DNA of 6,723 nucleotides from Alphaproteobacteria bacterium. GTDB taxonomy: Bacteria > Pseudomonadota > Alphaproteobacteria > Micavibrionales > UBA2020. Shown piece by piece: positions 1-5,199 of the stretch. Made by a program: the position numbers and the translations under genes. The stretch is from the NCBI GenBank assembly GCA_023136145.1, contig JAGLRU010000226.1:1-6723 (forward strand), given 5' to 3'. Position 1 is the first letter of the stretch, and each line of letters opens with the position of its first letter. The notes beneath the pieces are model-generated. The model was not told the origin of the DNA, did not search any database, and saw only the letters and a list, made by a program, of their open reading frames with translations.

Positions 1-488
1 ACTTCCAGTTCGATATCTGGACATTGCTGACGAATCTCCGCGATTTCGTTTAGTGACAATTCGCGGGACAAGATAATGCGCGAGATACCCTCCCGCTGCC
101 AAAATTTAACACTGGCTGCGTTGACCGTATTCATCTGCACGGAAAGATGCACCGGAATTTCCGGCCAGCGTTCACGCGCCATCATAATCAATCCCGGATC
201 GGCCATAATAAGCGCGTCCGGCTTCATATCAGCGACAGGCTCCATATCAATCAGAAAAGTTTTCACTTTCGCATTGTGCGGGAAAAGGTTGGCTGTAACG
301 TAAAACTTTTTGCCCTGACTGCGAGCTTCCGCAATCCCCTCCGCCAAAACGTCTTTTTTAAAGGAGTTGTTGCGGGCACGTAGACTATAACGTGGCAGAC
401 CTGCATAAACAGCATCCGCTCCGTAAGCAAAAGCATAACGCATGGACTTTAGTGATCCTGCGGGGGAAAGTAATTCAGGTTTTTTCAT
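1..488 (-). CDS. trhP: TrhP (YegQ)-type U32 family protein, tRNA U34 5-hydroxyuridine synthesis, N-terminal part
   Basis: The minus-strand frame is open from the ATG at 488 to the left edge, giving 162 full codons of a partial gene. The N-terminus reads KPELLSPAGSLKSMRYAFAY, then GADAVYAGLPRYSLRARNN (residues 22-41), GKKFYVTAN (59-67), PDALIMADPGLIMM (90-103), HLSVQMNTVNAASVKFW (114-130) and RIILSREL (137-144). I recognise this as the YegQ/TrhP branch of the U32 'peptidase' family. Members bind an iron-sulfur cluster and, with prephenate as a cofactor source, help hydroxylate U34 of certain tRNAs to ho5U, the precursor of cmo5U/mo5U; they are not thought to act as proteases. The conserved HGxxC segment, with the first cluster cysteines, should lie just beyond the edge after ELEV. 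No clear Shine-Dalgarno precedes the ATG. The 92-aa ORF upstream ends 39 nt before it, so co-transcription is possible. RlhA and UbiU/UbiV are the alternatives, but the PRYSLRxRNN segment favours TrhP. Confidence 0.9.
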   Translation of the reverse strand, partial: MKKPELLSPAGSLKSMRYAFAYGADAVYAGLPRYSLRARNNSFKKDVLAEGIAEARSQGKKFYVTANLFPHNAKVKTFLIDMEPVADMKPDALIMADPGLIMMARERWPEIPVHLSVQMNTVNAASVKFWQREGISRIILSRELSLNEIAEIRQQCPDIELE

Positions 489-527
489 GGGATTAGTAAA
501 TCTTGATATTAGTTTAAATCGAAAGTC

Positions 528-806
528 TTAATTGTACAAACTTAACGCAGCACCAAGCTTTCCAACTACCTGTTGCTTGCTCGGATTACTTCCGCAACTA
601 GAAAGGCTTTTTCTTACGGCGTCAGCAGCATGTCCATTGTACACAAACTTATTGAGAGGATACTCCGTTGCATCCGCTGCTTTTTTAAAATGAACGGCTG
701 CTTTTGGAAAGTCTCCATCATTAAAAGCCCGCAAGGCTATTTCACTAGCCTCTACTTCCCGTTTATTGAAGGCTGTTCCGATGTCTCCTACGATGTTTCT
801 CATCAT
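528..806 (-). CDS. Hypothetical 92-aa helical protein, possibly TPR-like
   Basis: I do not recognise this family. The ORF starts at tandem ATG codons (806 and 803) preceded by a purine-rich GGGGGAGAAGAGAAG, a good Shine-Dalgarno region that supports translation. The product has no signal peptide or membrane segment. Residues about 21-46 (SEIALRAFNDGDFPKAAVHFKKAADA) have the A-x-x-A-F-x-x-G-D-F-x-x-A-x-x-x-F-x-x-A spacing typical of one tetratricopeptide helix pair, and the following helix-rich stretch could cap it; this is a pattern-based inference. One cysteine sits near the C-terminus (SSCGSN). It is the last of a run of small same-strand ORFs, 43 nt after the 111-aa hydrophobic ORF and 39 nt before trhP, so it may be part of an operon. 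A protein-interaction role is possible but unproven. Confidence 0.6.
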   Translation of the reverse strand: MMRNIVGDIGTAFNKREVEASEIALRAFNDGDFPKAAVHFKKAADATEYPLNKFVYNGHAADAVRKSLSSCGSNPSKQQVVGKLGAALSLYN

Positions 807-849
807 CTTCTCTTCTCCCCCAACCGGATTCTTCCGCTACCCTACCTAC

Positions 850-1185
850 CTAAAACCCACGAGGAGAATGAGGTGAGGGCATACTGGGACCAATTCCAGG
901 TTTGTTGGTCAGCTTTGCTATAATTTTATTGTCAAGCGTATTAGCAACATTATTAGCTAATCCATTCAACATCTTGAAACCAACCAACGCAAAGGCAAAA
1001 TTAAGCACCTTTCTAATATTATCATCTCCATGCAGAGGAGCAGCAGCACCTTTTCCAAGTTTATTACCAATCATAATTAAAAATCCTCCCACGATCGATT
1101 TTAACACAATTAACAAATTCTGCAACCATATAATCAATCCAACGATTAATCCTATTTTCCCCAAAGCTATTATTTTGTCTAACAA
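850..1185 (-). CDS. Hypothetical 111-aa hydrophobic membrane protein
   Basis: Family not recognised. The frame opens with TTG at 1185, because a TAA lies in frame 15 nt upstream (1201-1203) and no ATG occurs until residue 38. No Shine-Dalgarno is visible, so expression may depend on translational coupling to the 95-aa ORF, whose stop lies 7 nt upstream. Residues about 10-38 (IGLIVGLIIWLQNLLIVLKS and following) are strongly hydrophobic and should form one or two membrane segments. A loop with GKGAAAPLHGDDNIRK follows, then a second apolar or amphipathic stretch at about 61-84 (LNFAFALVGFKMLNGLANN and following). The Pro/Ser-rich tail (GPSMPSPHSPRGF) is encoded by a more GC-rich patch and looks unlike the rest. 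Local composition is about 33% GC. An overlapping plus-strand frame is also open, so the coding strand rests on neighbour orientation and on better protein character. Confidence 0.45.
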   Translation of the reverse strand: MLDKIIALGKIGLIVGLIIWLQNLLIVLKSIVGGFLIMIGNKLGKGAAAPLHGDDNIRKVLNFAFALVGFKMLNGLANNVANTLDNKIIAKLTNKPGIGPSMPSPHSPRGF

Positions 1186-1192
1186 TGATTTA

Positions 1193-1480
1193 TTACTTGT
1201 TTAGAAATATTACAGAATATTCTTTTAGATCAACAAGTTGATCGTTTTTTACGAAAGCCACAGCCACTTTTCCGTTTTCTTCCAGAAGACTTAAAAAACG
1301 ACTATCGAGAGGATAATCAAATTTCTGACCCTGCTTCTCCTTTGTTCCGGGAACATCATAAATGAGAGTGATTCGATGATCTTCGTAATCAAATTCAACA
1401 TGTCGCACTGGATAAGGAAGCTCATCATCATAAACGATACATGGCGTTCCATCTTGCAAAATGACAATTCCTGCGTTCAT
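1193..1480 (-). CDS. Hypothetical 95-aa acidic soluble protein
   Basis: I do not recognise a family. The ORF begins at ATG 1480; an in-frame TGA 12 nt upstream fixes the start region, and only a weak GAGTG-type Shine-Dalgarno is visible. The product is acidic and beta-like in pattern: an opening GIVILQDGTPCIVYDDEL, then VRHVEFDYEDHRITLIYDV (residues 25-43) and a closing VAVAFVKNDQLVDLKEYSVI. It has no signal peptide or transmembrane segment, and a single Cys at residue 14. The alternation of hydrophobic and charged residues is that of a small folded cytosolic domain, which argues against a chance ORF. It is followed after 7 nt by the hydrophobic 111-aa ORF and preceded by a short possible peptide ORF, so it probably sits in a small operon downstream of the PBP1A gene. 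GC is about 37%, below its neighbours. Function unknown. Confidence 0.65.
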   Translation of the reverse strand: MNAGIVILQDGTPCIVYDDELPYPVRHVEFDYEDHRITLIYDVPGTKEKQGQKFDYPLDSRFLSLLEENGKVAVAFVKNDQLVDLKEYSVIFLNK

Positions 1481-1499
1481 TTGTTCACATCACTCAATG

Positions 1500-1598
1500 T
1501 CAAACTTCACACCCTGCGCCTGTTTCCTTGAGTTCGATTTTTTGCATGACCGTTTTTCCTTTGGCTAACATGGTATATCTCTTTTTAAACTTTAACAT
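1500..1598 (-). CDS. Possible small ORF (32 aa, or 23 aa from the inner ATG)
   Basis: From ATG 1598 the frame encodes MLKFKKRYTMLAKGKTVMQK and then IELKETGAGCEV, stopping at TGA 1500-1502, 19 nt before the 95-aa ORF. An inner ATG at 1571 has an AAGAGA purine tract about 7 nt upstream, better placed than the GAAGG directly before the first ATG. The frame stays open upstream to a TAG near 1656, with protein-like content (WKERLDKLYAKRRF) but no usual start codon in that part. This could therefore be a genuine basic small protein, a leader peptide for the downstream ORFs, or the remnant of a longer decayed gene. Length alone does not support it, so confidence is low. Confidence 0.3.
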   Translation of the reverse strand: MLKFKKRYTMLAKGKTVMQKIELKETGAGCEV

Positions 1599-1638
1599 GA
1601 ACCTTCGCTTTGCATACAGCTTATCAAGCCTTTCTTTC

Positions 1639-1668
1639 CATATAAGCCACTACAGGAAACAACTTCAA
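1639..1668 (-). promoter_or_regulatory. Candidate sigma70-type promoter for the small-ORF cluster
   Basis: On the minus strand TTGAAG (1663-1668) and TATATG (1639-1644) are separated by 18 nt, each matching 4 of 6 consensus bases. The site lies just downstream of the PBP1A stop and upstream of the small ORFs, where a promoter would be expected if they are expressed separately. No convincing terminator hairpin is seen after PBP1A, so read-through is equally possible. Pattern match only. Confidence 0.22.
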
Positions 1669-1686
1669 TCCAACCAGTATAGTGTT

Positions 1687-3591
1687 CTAATCCCAAAACA
1701 TACGAATAAATTCACTGCCTATTGTTTTTTTATGCGTTGACAAATACGCTTTCGGAACAAAAACTGGAACATTAAAATCGAGCGTTGCGTTCATATAATC
1801 ATGCCAAAGCTGCGCCGGATATTTGCCACCGGTAACACGATTCATTGACGCATTGTCGTCGTTTCCCATCCACACGCCTGTAACGAATTTTCCGGTATAG
1901 CCAACAAACCAAGCATCGCGATAATTCTGCGTTGTACCTGTTTTACCAGCGGCAGAATACCGCGACAACTGCGCCGCCCTACCAGTACCATCTGCGACAA
2001 CCTGTTTCAGCATTCCGTCCAGTTCCTTGATGTCCCCGACGGAAAACACTTGCGCCCGCTCTGGGTGTTCATGCTTATACAGCAACCGCCCTTCAGCATC
2101 ACTAATTGAAAGAACAGCATAAGGCCAAACGGCAACACCGCCATTGGCGATAACGGCATAAGCACTAGTCAACTCCAACAGACTAACCTCGCTCGTGCCT
2201 AGACCGCTTGCCAATTCTGGCTTTGGCCTGTTGGCAAACCCCATACGATCAGCGACATCCAGAAGCCGCGAAACACCCACCAATCGCAGAAGGCGGATCG
2301 TCGCCGTGTTCATAGAACGCGACAGTGCCTGCGTCAATGTCACAGTTCCGTAGTATTTACCCGCATAGTTAGCGGGACGGTAAGCCCCTTCTTTGATTGG
2401 CGCGTCCTCAATTTTGGTATCTGGATCAAGCCCACTTTCCAACGCAGCCAAATATACGAAGGGCTTGAAGGCAGATCCCGGCTGACGCTTCGCCTGCGTT
2501 GCCCGATTAAACTGGCTGGCGGCATAATCGACTCCTCCGATCATAGCCAAAACAGCACCGTCATAAGCTTCCGTTAGCAAAGCCACCTGCGATATTTTAT
2601 TCTGCGAACTAAACTTTTTGAACAACGCTTTCTGCTTCGTTTCCGCCATAAGCTGCAACTTCGAATCTAACGTCGTCCTAACCACGATGTCACTGTCCGT
2701 CGCATAGAGGAATCCATCTATTTGACCTATCACCCAGTCGGCAAAATAACGATTAATGTTCTTACTCGTTGACCGAACCTTCCGAATCCTGATCTTCCCT
2801 ATTTCCCGAGACATCTTTTTAGCATCAATATATCCCGCATCCTTCATAGCCCCGATCACAACTTTCGCCCGCGCCGCCGCCCTTTTTGGATGGGCAGCAG
2901 GAGAGAAACGAGAAGGTGCTTTCAAAAGCCCCGCCAGCACCGCCCCTTCCCACAGAGTCACCCGCGACACCGGCTTGCTAAAATAGGTTTTTGCGGCGGC
3001 ATCAACACCATACGCACCGGAACCGAAATAAACCCTGTTTAGATAAGCAAGCAGAATTTCATCCTTGGTGAATTTACGCTCTATCTGAAACGCCATAAGT
3101 GCTTCCTGCACCTTACGGCGAATCGTTCTTTCTGGAGTCAGAAACATATTTTTAGCGAGCTGCTGGGTGATGGTCGAACCACCCTGCACCCACCTCAACG
3201 CCCTGACGTTTACCCATATAGCCCGCGCCAGCCCTTTAGGATCGATCCCAAAATGACTGTAAAATCTTCGATCCTCTACAGACAATACCGCCTCAATCAA
3301 ATGATGCGGAACATCAATCATCTCAATTTTATCGCCCTGTATTCCGCCGTATCGGGCTATCAGCGTTCCATCGTTTGCGAGAAGAGCAATGCTAGGCTTA
3401 ACGTCCAGCGGCTTGACCCTATCAATATGCGGCAAATCATAAAGAAAATAAACCGCAACCGTTAGGCAGACGACCAGTCCCCACAAAACCCATAGGCTAT
3501 AATTCCGTGTCTTCTTCTTCCGTGATCGCTTTTTTTGTGACCGCTTTTTTCGAGGTTGTTTTTTGGGTTTTTTTCCAAGATTCGCACTCAT
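1687..3591 (-). CDS. Bifunctional class A penicillin-binding protein (PBP1A family): peptidoglycan glycosyltransferase/transpeptidase
   Basis: A 634-aa inner-membrane enzyme that polymerises lipid II into glycan strands and cross-links the stem peptides in the periplasm. In order: a very basic cytoplasmic tail (16 Lys/Arg in the first 29 residues), one membrane anchor at about 32-52, then the GT51 domain with EDRRFYSHFGID (catalytic Glu about 106), GGSTITQQLAKN (137-148), the second Glu in RKVQEALMAFQIERKF (about 163), and YGVDAAAKTYFSK. The transpeptidase domain has SxxK (S373-K376 in QPGSAFKPF), SxN (S426-M-N428) and KTG (K550 in AGKTGTTQNYRDAWFVGYT), so both activities look intact. The protein is shorter than E. 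coli PBP1A (about 850 aa) and lacks its large inserted domain, as in many alphaproteobacterial homologues. I chose ATG 3591; a TTG directly before it would add one residue. The Shine-Dalgarno is weak (GAAAAGA). A possible -10 (TATAAC, 3649-3654) and a GC-rich hairpin lie between it and the thiolase gene. Confidence 0.96.
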   Translation of the reverse strand: MSANLGKKPKKQPRKKRSQKKRSRKKKTRNYSLWVLWGLVVCLTVAVYFLYDLPHIDRVKPLDVKPSIALLANDGTLIARYGGIQGDKIEMIDVPHHLIEAVLSVEDRRFYSHFGIDPKGLARAIWVNVRALRWVQGGSTITQQLAKNMFLTPERTIRRKVQEALMAFQIERKFTKDEILLAYLNRVYFGSGAYGVDAAAKTYFSKPVSRVTLWEGAVLAGLLKAPSRFSPAAHPKRAAARAKVVIGAMKDAGYIDAKKMSREIGKIRIRKVRSTSKNINRYFADWVIGQIDGFLYATDSDIVVRTTLDSKLQLMAETKQKALFKKFSSQNKISQVALLTEAYDGAVLAMIGGVDYAASQFNRATQAKRQPGSAFKPFVYLAALESGLDPDTKIEDAPIKEGAYRPANYAGKYYGTVTLTQALSRSMNTATIRLLRLVGVSRLLDVADRMGFANRPKPELASGLGTSEVSLLELTSAYAVIANGGVAVWPYAVLSISDAEGRLLYKHEHPERAQVFSVGDIKELDGMLKQVVADGTGRAAQLSRYSAAGKTGTTQNYRDAWFVGYTGKFVTGVWMGNDDNASMNRVTGGKYPAQLWHDYMNATLDFNVPVFVPKAYLSTHKKTIGSEFIRMFWD

Positions 3592-3622
3592 CAAAAAAAT
3601 CTTTTCAGTTCGTTACAGACCA

Positions 3623-3647
3623 TCACCCCCGCATAAAGCGGGGGTGA
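3623..3647. repeat. Perfect GC-rich palindrome (10-bp stem, 5-nt loop) between thiolase and PBP1A
   Basis: TCACCCCCGC (3623-3632) and GCGGGGGTGA (3638-3647) are exact reverse complements around ATAAA. The core CCCGC-ATAAA-GCGGG matches the hairpin at 5107-5127 in 14 of 15 positions, so this looks like one copy of a dispersed REP-like palindrome. It could form a hairpin in the thiolase 3' end or the PBP1A leader, but no U-run follows on the minus strand, so it is not a canonical intrinsic terminator. Confidence 0.75.
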
Positions 3648-3696
3648 CGTTATAAGTCCTAAAACTAAAACAATAACAACCCTTATATTCCCCGGA

Positions 3697-4890
3697 TCAC
3701 TCCGCCAATTCAAGAGCCATCGACACCGCTTCACCGCCGCCAATGCAGAGAGAAGCCACGCCCTTTTTCAGACCGCGCTTTTCCAATGCCGAAAGCAGTG
3801 TCACGATAATCCGCGCTCCCGAAGCTCCGATGGGATGACCAAGAGCACAAGCACCGCCGTTTACGTTCACTTTATCGTGTGGCAAATTCAGCCCACGCAT
3901 CGCTGCTAACGTAACAACGGCAAAGGCTTCATTGATTTCAAACAACTCAACATCCTCGACACTCCAGCTCGCCTTTTCCATCACCTTACGAGTAACCTCA
4001 ATTGGTGCCAACGTAAATTCTGACGGTTTCTGTGAATGAGTTGCGTGAGCTTTTACAACGGCGATAACTTTCAGTCCACGCTTTTTCGCTTCAGACATAC
4101 GCATCATCACCATCGCCGCCGCTCCGTCCGAAATAGAACTGGAACTTGCAGCCGTTACTGTTCCGTCCGGCGAAAATGCAGGTCTCAGCTTTGGAATTTT
4201 GTCTGGCCTGCCTCTTTTGGGGCTTTCATCCTCACTAATAATAACTTCGCCTTTTTTCCTCGTCTTCATTTTTAACGGCACGATTTCAGATTTGAAATCA
4301 CCTTCTTTGACGGCACGCAGCGCACGAGCAAGAGATGTAAGCGCGAATTCGTCCTGTTCTTCCCGTGTGATTTGTAATTTCTTTGCTGTTTCGTCAGCAA
4401 ACACACCCATCGCCTGTCCTTTTTGATAAGCATCTTCCAGACCATCAAGGAACATATGATCGTACAGCTTACCATGTCCAAGCCGATACCCGGCACGCGC
4501 CTTATCCAGAAGATAAGGAGCGTTGGACATACTCTCCATGCCACCCACTACCATAATCGAAGATGTACCTACCAACAGGCTATCATGCGCCAACATCGCT
4601 GCCTTCATACCAGAGCCACATACTTTATTGATGGTCATGGCTCCAGTTGAGTCAGGTAGTCCTGCCATTATAGCTGCTTGACGCGCAGGTGCTTGCCCCT
4701 GTCCCGCAGAAAGAACGCACCCCATAATAACATCATCAATGTCATCTACCTTTAGACCGGAACGCTTTACTGCCTCCTCAATAACAGCCTTGCCGAGGTC
4801 AGTAGCAGTGAATCCAGCCAGTTCCCCTTGAAATGAACCCATCGGCGTCCGCGCCATACCAACAATCACAACTGGATCGTTATTCTGCAT
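3697..4890 (-). CDS. Acetyl-CoA C-acetyltransferase (thiolase II, AtoB/PhaA type)
   Basis: A 397-aa cytosolic thiolase, normal length for the biosynthetic class that condenses two acetyl-CoA to acetoacetyl-CoA or runs the reverse reaction. The catalytic nucleophile is C91 in NKVCGSGMKA. NEAFA (320-324), the GHP histidine H352 in GGACALGHPIGASGAR (345-360), and the acid/base C382 in LCIGGGEAVSMALE are all present. The opening VVIVGMARTPMGSFQGEL and GGMESMSNAPYLL (116-128) are family hallmarks. The CoA-binding loop TVTAASSSSISDGAAA (244-259) keeps the serine expected to contact pantetheine, but has Ser where many homologues have Asn in 'GNAS/ANSS'. The start at ATG 4890 is supported by a strong AGGGGGG Shine-Dalgarno (4899-4905). 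It could supply polyhydroxybutyrate synthesis, isoprenoid-type condensation or fatty-acid/ketone degradation; no pathway partner gene adjoins it, so I give no gene symbol. The next gene downstream is an unrelated PBP1A. Confidence 0.95.
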   Translation of the reverse strand: MQNNDPVVIVGMARTPMGSFQGELAGFTATDLGKAVIEEAVKRSGLKVDDIDDVIMGCVLSAGQGQAPARQAAIMAGLPDSTGAMTINKVCGSGMKAAMLAHDSLLVGTSSIMVVGGMESMSNAPYLLDKARAGYRLGHGKLYDHMFLDGLEDAYQKGQAMGVFADETAKKLQITREEQDEFALTSLARALRAVKEGDFKSEIVPLKMKTRKKGEVIISEDESPKRGRPDKIPKLRPAFSPDGTVTAASSSSISDGAAAMVMMRMSEAKKRGLKVIAVVKAHATHSQKPSEFTLAPIEVTRKVMEKASWSVEDVELFEINEAFAVVTLAAMRGLNLPHDKVNVNGGACALGHPIGASGARIIVTLLSALEKRGLKKGVASLCIGGGEAVSMALELAE

Positions 4891-4898
4891 AAAAATAT

Positions 4899-4905
4899 CC
4901 CCCCT
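4899..4905 (-). promoter_or_regulatory. Strong ribosome binding site of the thiolase gene
   Basis: The minus strand reads AGGGGGG followed by 8 nt (ATATTTTT) and ATG. This fixes the start of the thiolase gene at 4890, agreeing with the family's usual N-terminus. Confidence 0.75.
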
Positions 4906-4962
4906 AAATTTGTTTCACTGTAATGAATTTAAGCATCTTTTGTTATTCCAGCGCAAGACGAG

Positions 4963-4974
4963 ATATTTAAATAT
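4963..4974. repeat. 12-bp perfect AT palindrome upstream of the thiolase gene
   Basis: ATATTTAAATAT is its own reverse complement and lies about 73-84 nt before the thiolase ATG. It could be an operator half-site pair or part of an AT-rich promoter region, but AT-only palindromes arise easily by chance. I see no well-spaced -35/-10 pair that fixes a promoter here. Confidence 0.3.
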
Positions 4975-5022
4975 AAGGGGGAGATACAGAGGTAGAATTA
5001 AGCCTTTATTAAGAATCCTTTC

Positions 5023-5062
5023 ACACGTCACCCCCGACTTGTTCGGGGGTCTGGAAGCGTGT
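5023..5062. repeat. GC-rich hairpin with outer stem, dispersed-repeat type
   Basis: ACCCCCGA (5030-5037) pairs with TCGGGGGT (5043-5050) around CTTGT, and ACACG (5023-5027) pairs with CGTGT (5058-5062) outside it across an internal loop. The CGTCACCCCCG left edge resembles the hairpin at 3623. Together with the hairpin at 5107-5127 it may bound one composite element. Confidence 0.6.
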
Positions 5063-5106
5063 CCACTCGTCTTATGAATCTACATAACGGCCAGACTGTC
5101 TTTTGG

Positions 5107-5127
5107 ATGCCCGCGTAAAGCGGGCAT
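5107..5127. repeat. GC-rich palindrome (8-bp stem, 5-nt loop)
   Basis: ATGCCCGC (5107-5114) and GCGGGCAT (5120-5127) are exact reverse complements around GTAAA. The core CCCGC-GTAAA-GCGGG differs from that at 3623-3647 by a single base, showing a shared repeat family. It lies downstream of the porin terminator in the transcription sense and is not needed for that terminator. Confidence 0.7.
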
Positions 5128-5143
5128 AACGGGGTTTTGTTGC

Positions 5144-5178
5144 AAAAAAAAGAGGTGCCCGAAGGCACCCCTCTCTTT
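5144..5178 (-). terminator. Rho-independent terminator of the porin gene
   Basis: In the minus-strand transcript GGTGCC-TTCG-GGCACC forms a 6-bp stem with a very stable UUCG tetraloop, extended below by AGAG/CTCT pairing across a two-G bulge and ending in TCTTTTTTTT. It begins 22 nt after the porin stop codon. The features are those of a canonical intrinsic terminator, suggesting the porin is transcribed alone. Confidence 0.92.
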
Positions 5179-5199
5179 AATCAGTATCAAGTCAATTGA

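Noticed and set aside
486..530. Fusion or read-through from the 92-aa ORF into trhP
   Set aside because: The TAA at 528-530 is in frame with trhP and no stop intervenes, but the trhP N-terminus matches its family exactly at ATG 488 and the linker translation has no protein character, so the shared frame is chance.
573..923. Plus-strand 116-aa reading frame
   Set aside because: It spans the 92-aa minus-strand ORF, its ribosome site and the end of the 111-aa ORF, and has no recognisable family or ribosome site.
902..1204. Plus-strand 100-aa hydrophobic reading frame opposite the 111-aa ORF
   Set aside because: It starts at TTG, is Pro/Asn/Ile-rich as expected of an antisense shadow of a Gly/Leu/Asn-rich gene, and opposes the orientation of every other gene. 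The minus-strand reading is preferred, with modest confidence.
3592..3594. TTG as start codon of PBP1A
   Set aside because: An ATG follows immediately and no ribosome site favours the TTG; the difference is one residue.
3623..3647. Intrinsic terminator for the thiolase gene
   Set aside because: The stem is strong, but the minus-strand sequence after it (TGGTCTGTAACG) has no U-run. It is better classed as a dispersed palindrome.
4036..4275. Plus-strand frame with a His/Arg-rich run (HTHHHHRRR) resembling a metal-binding motif
   Set aside because: Antisense to the intact thiolase gene; the His run comes from the complement of Met/Ala codons.
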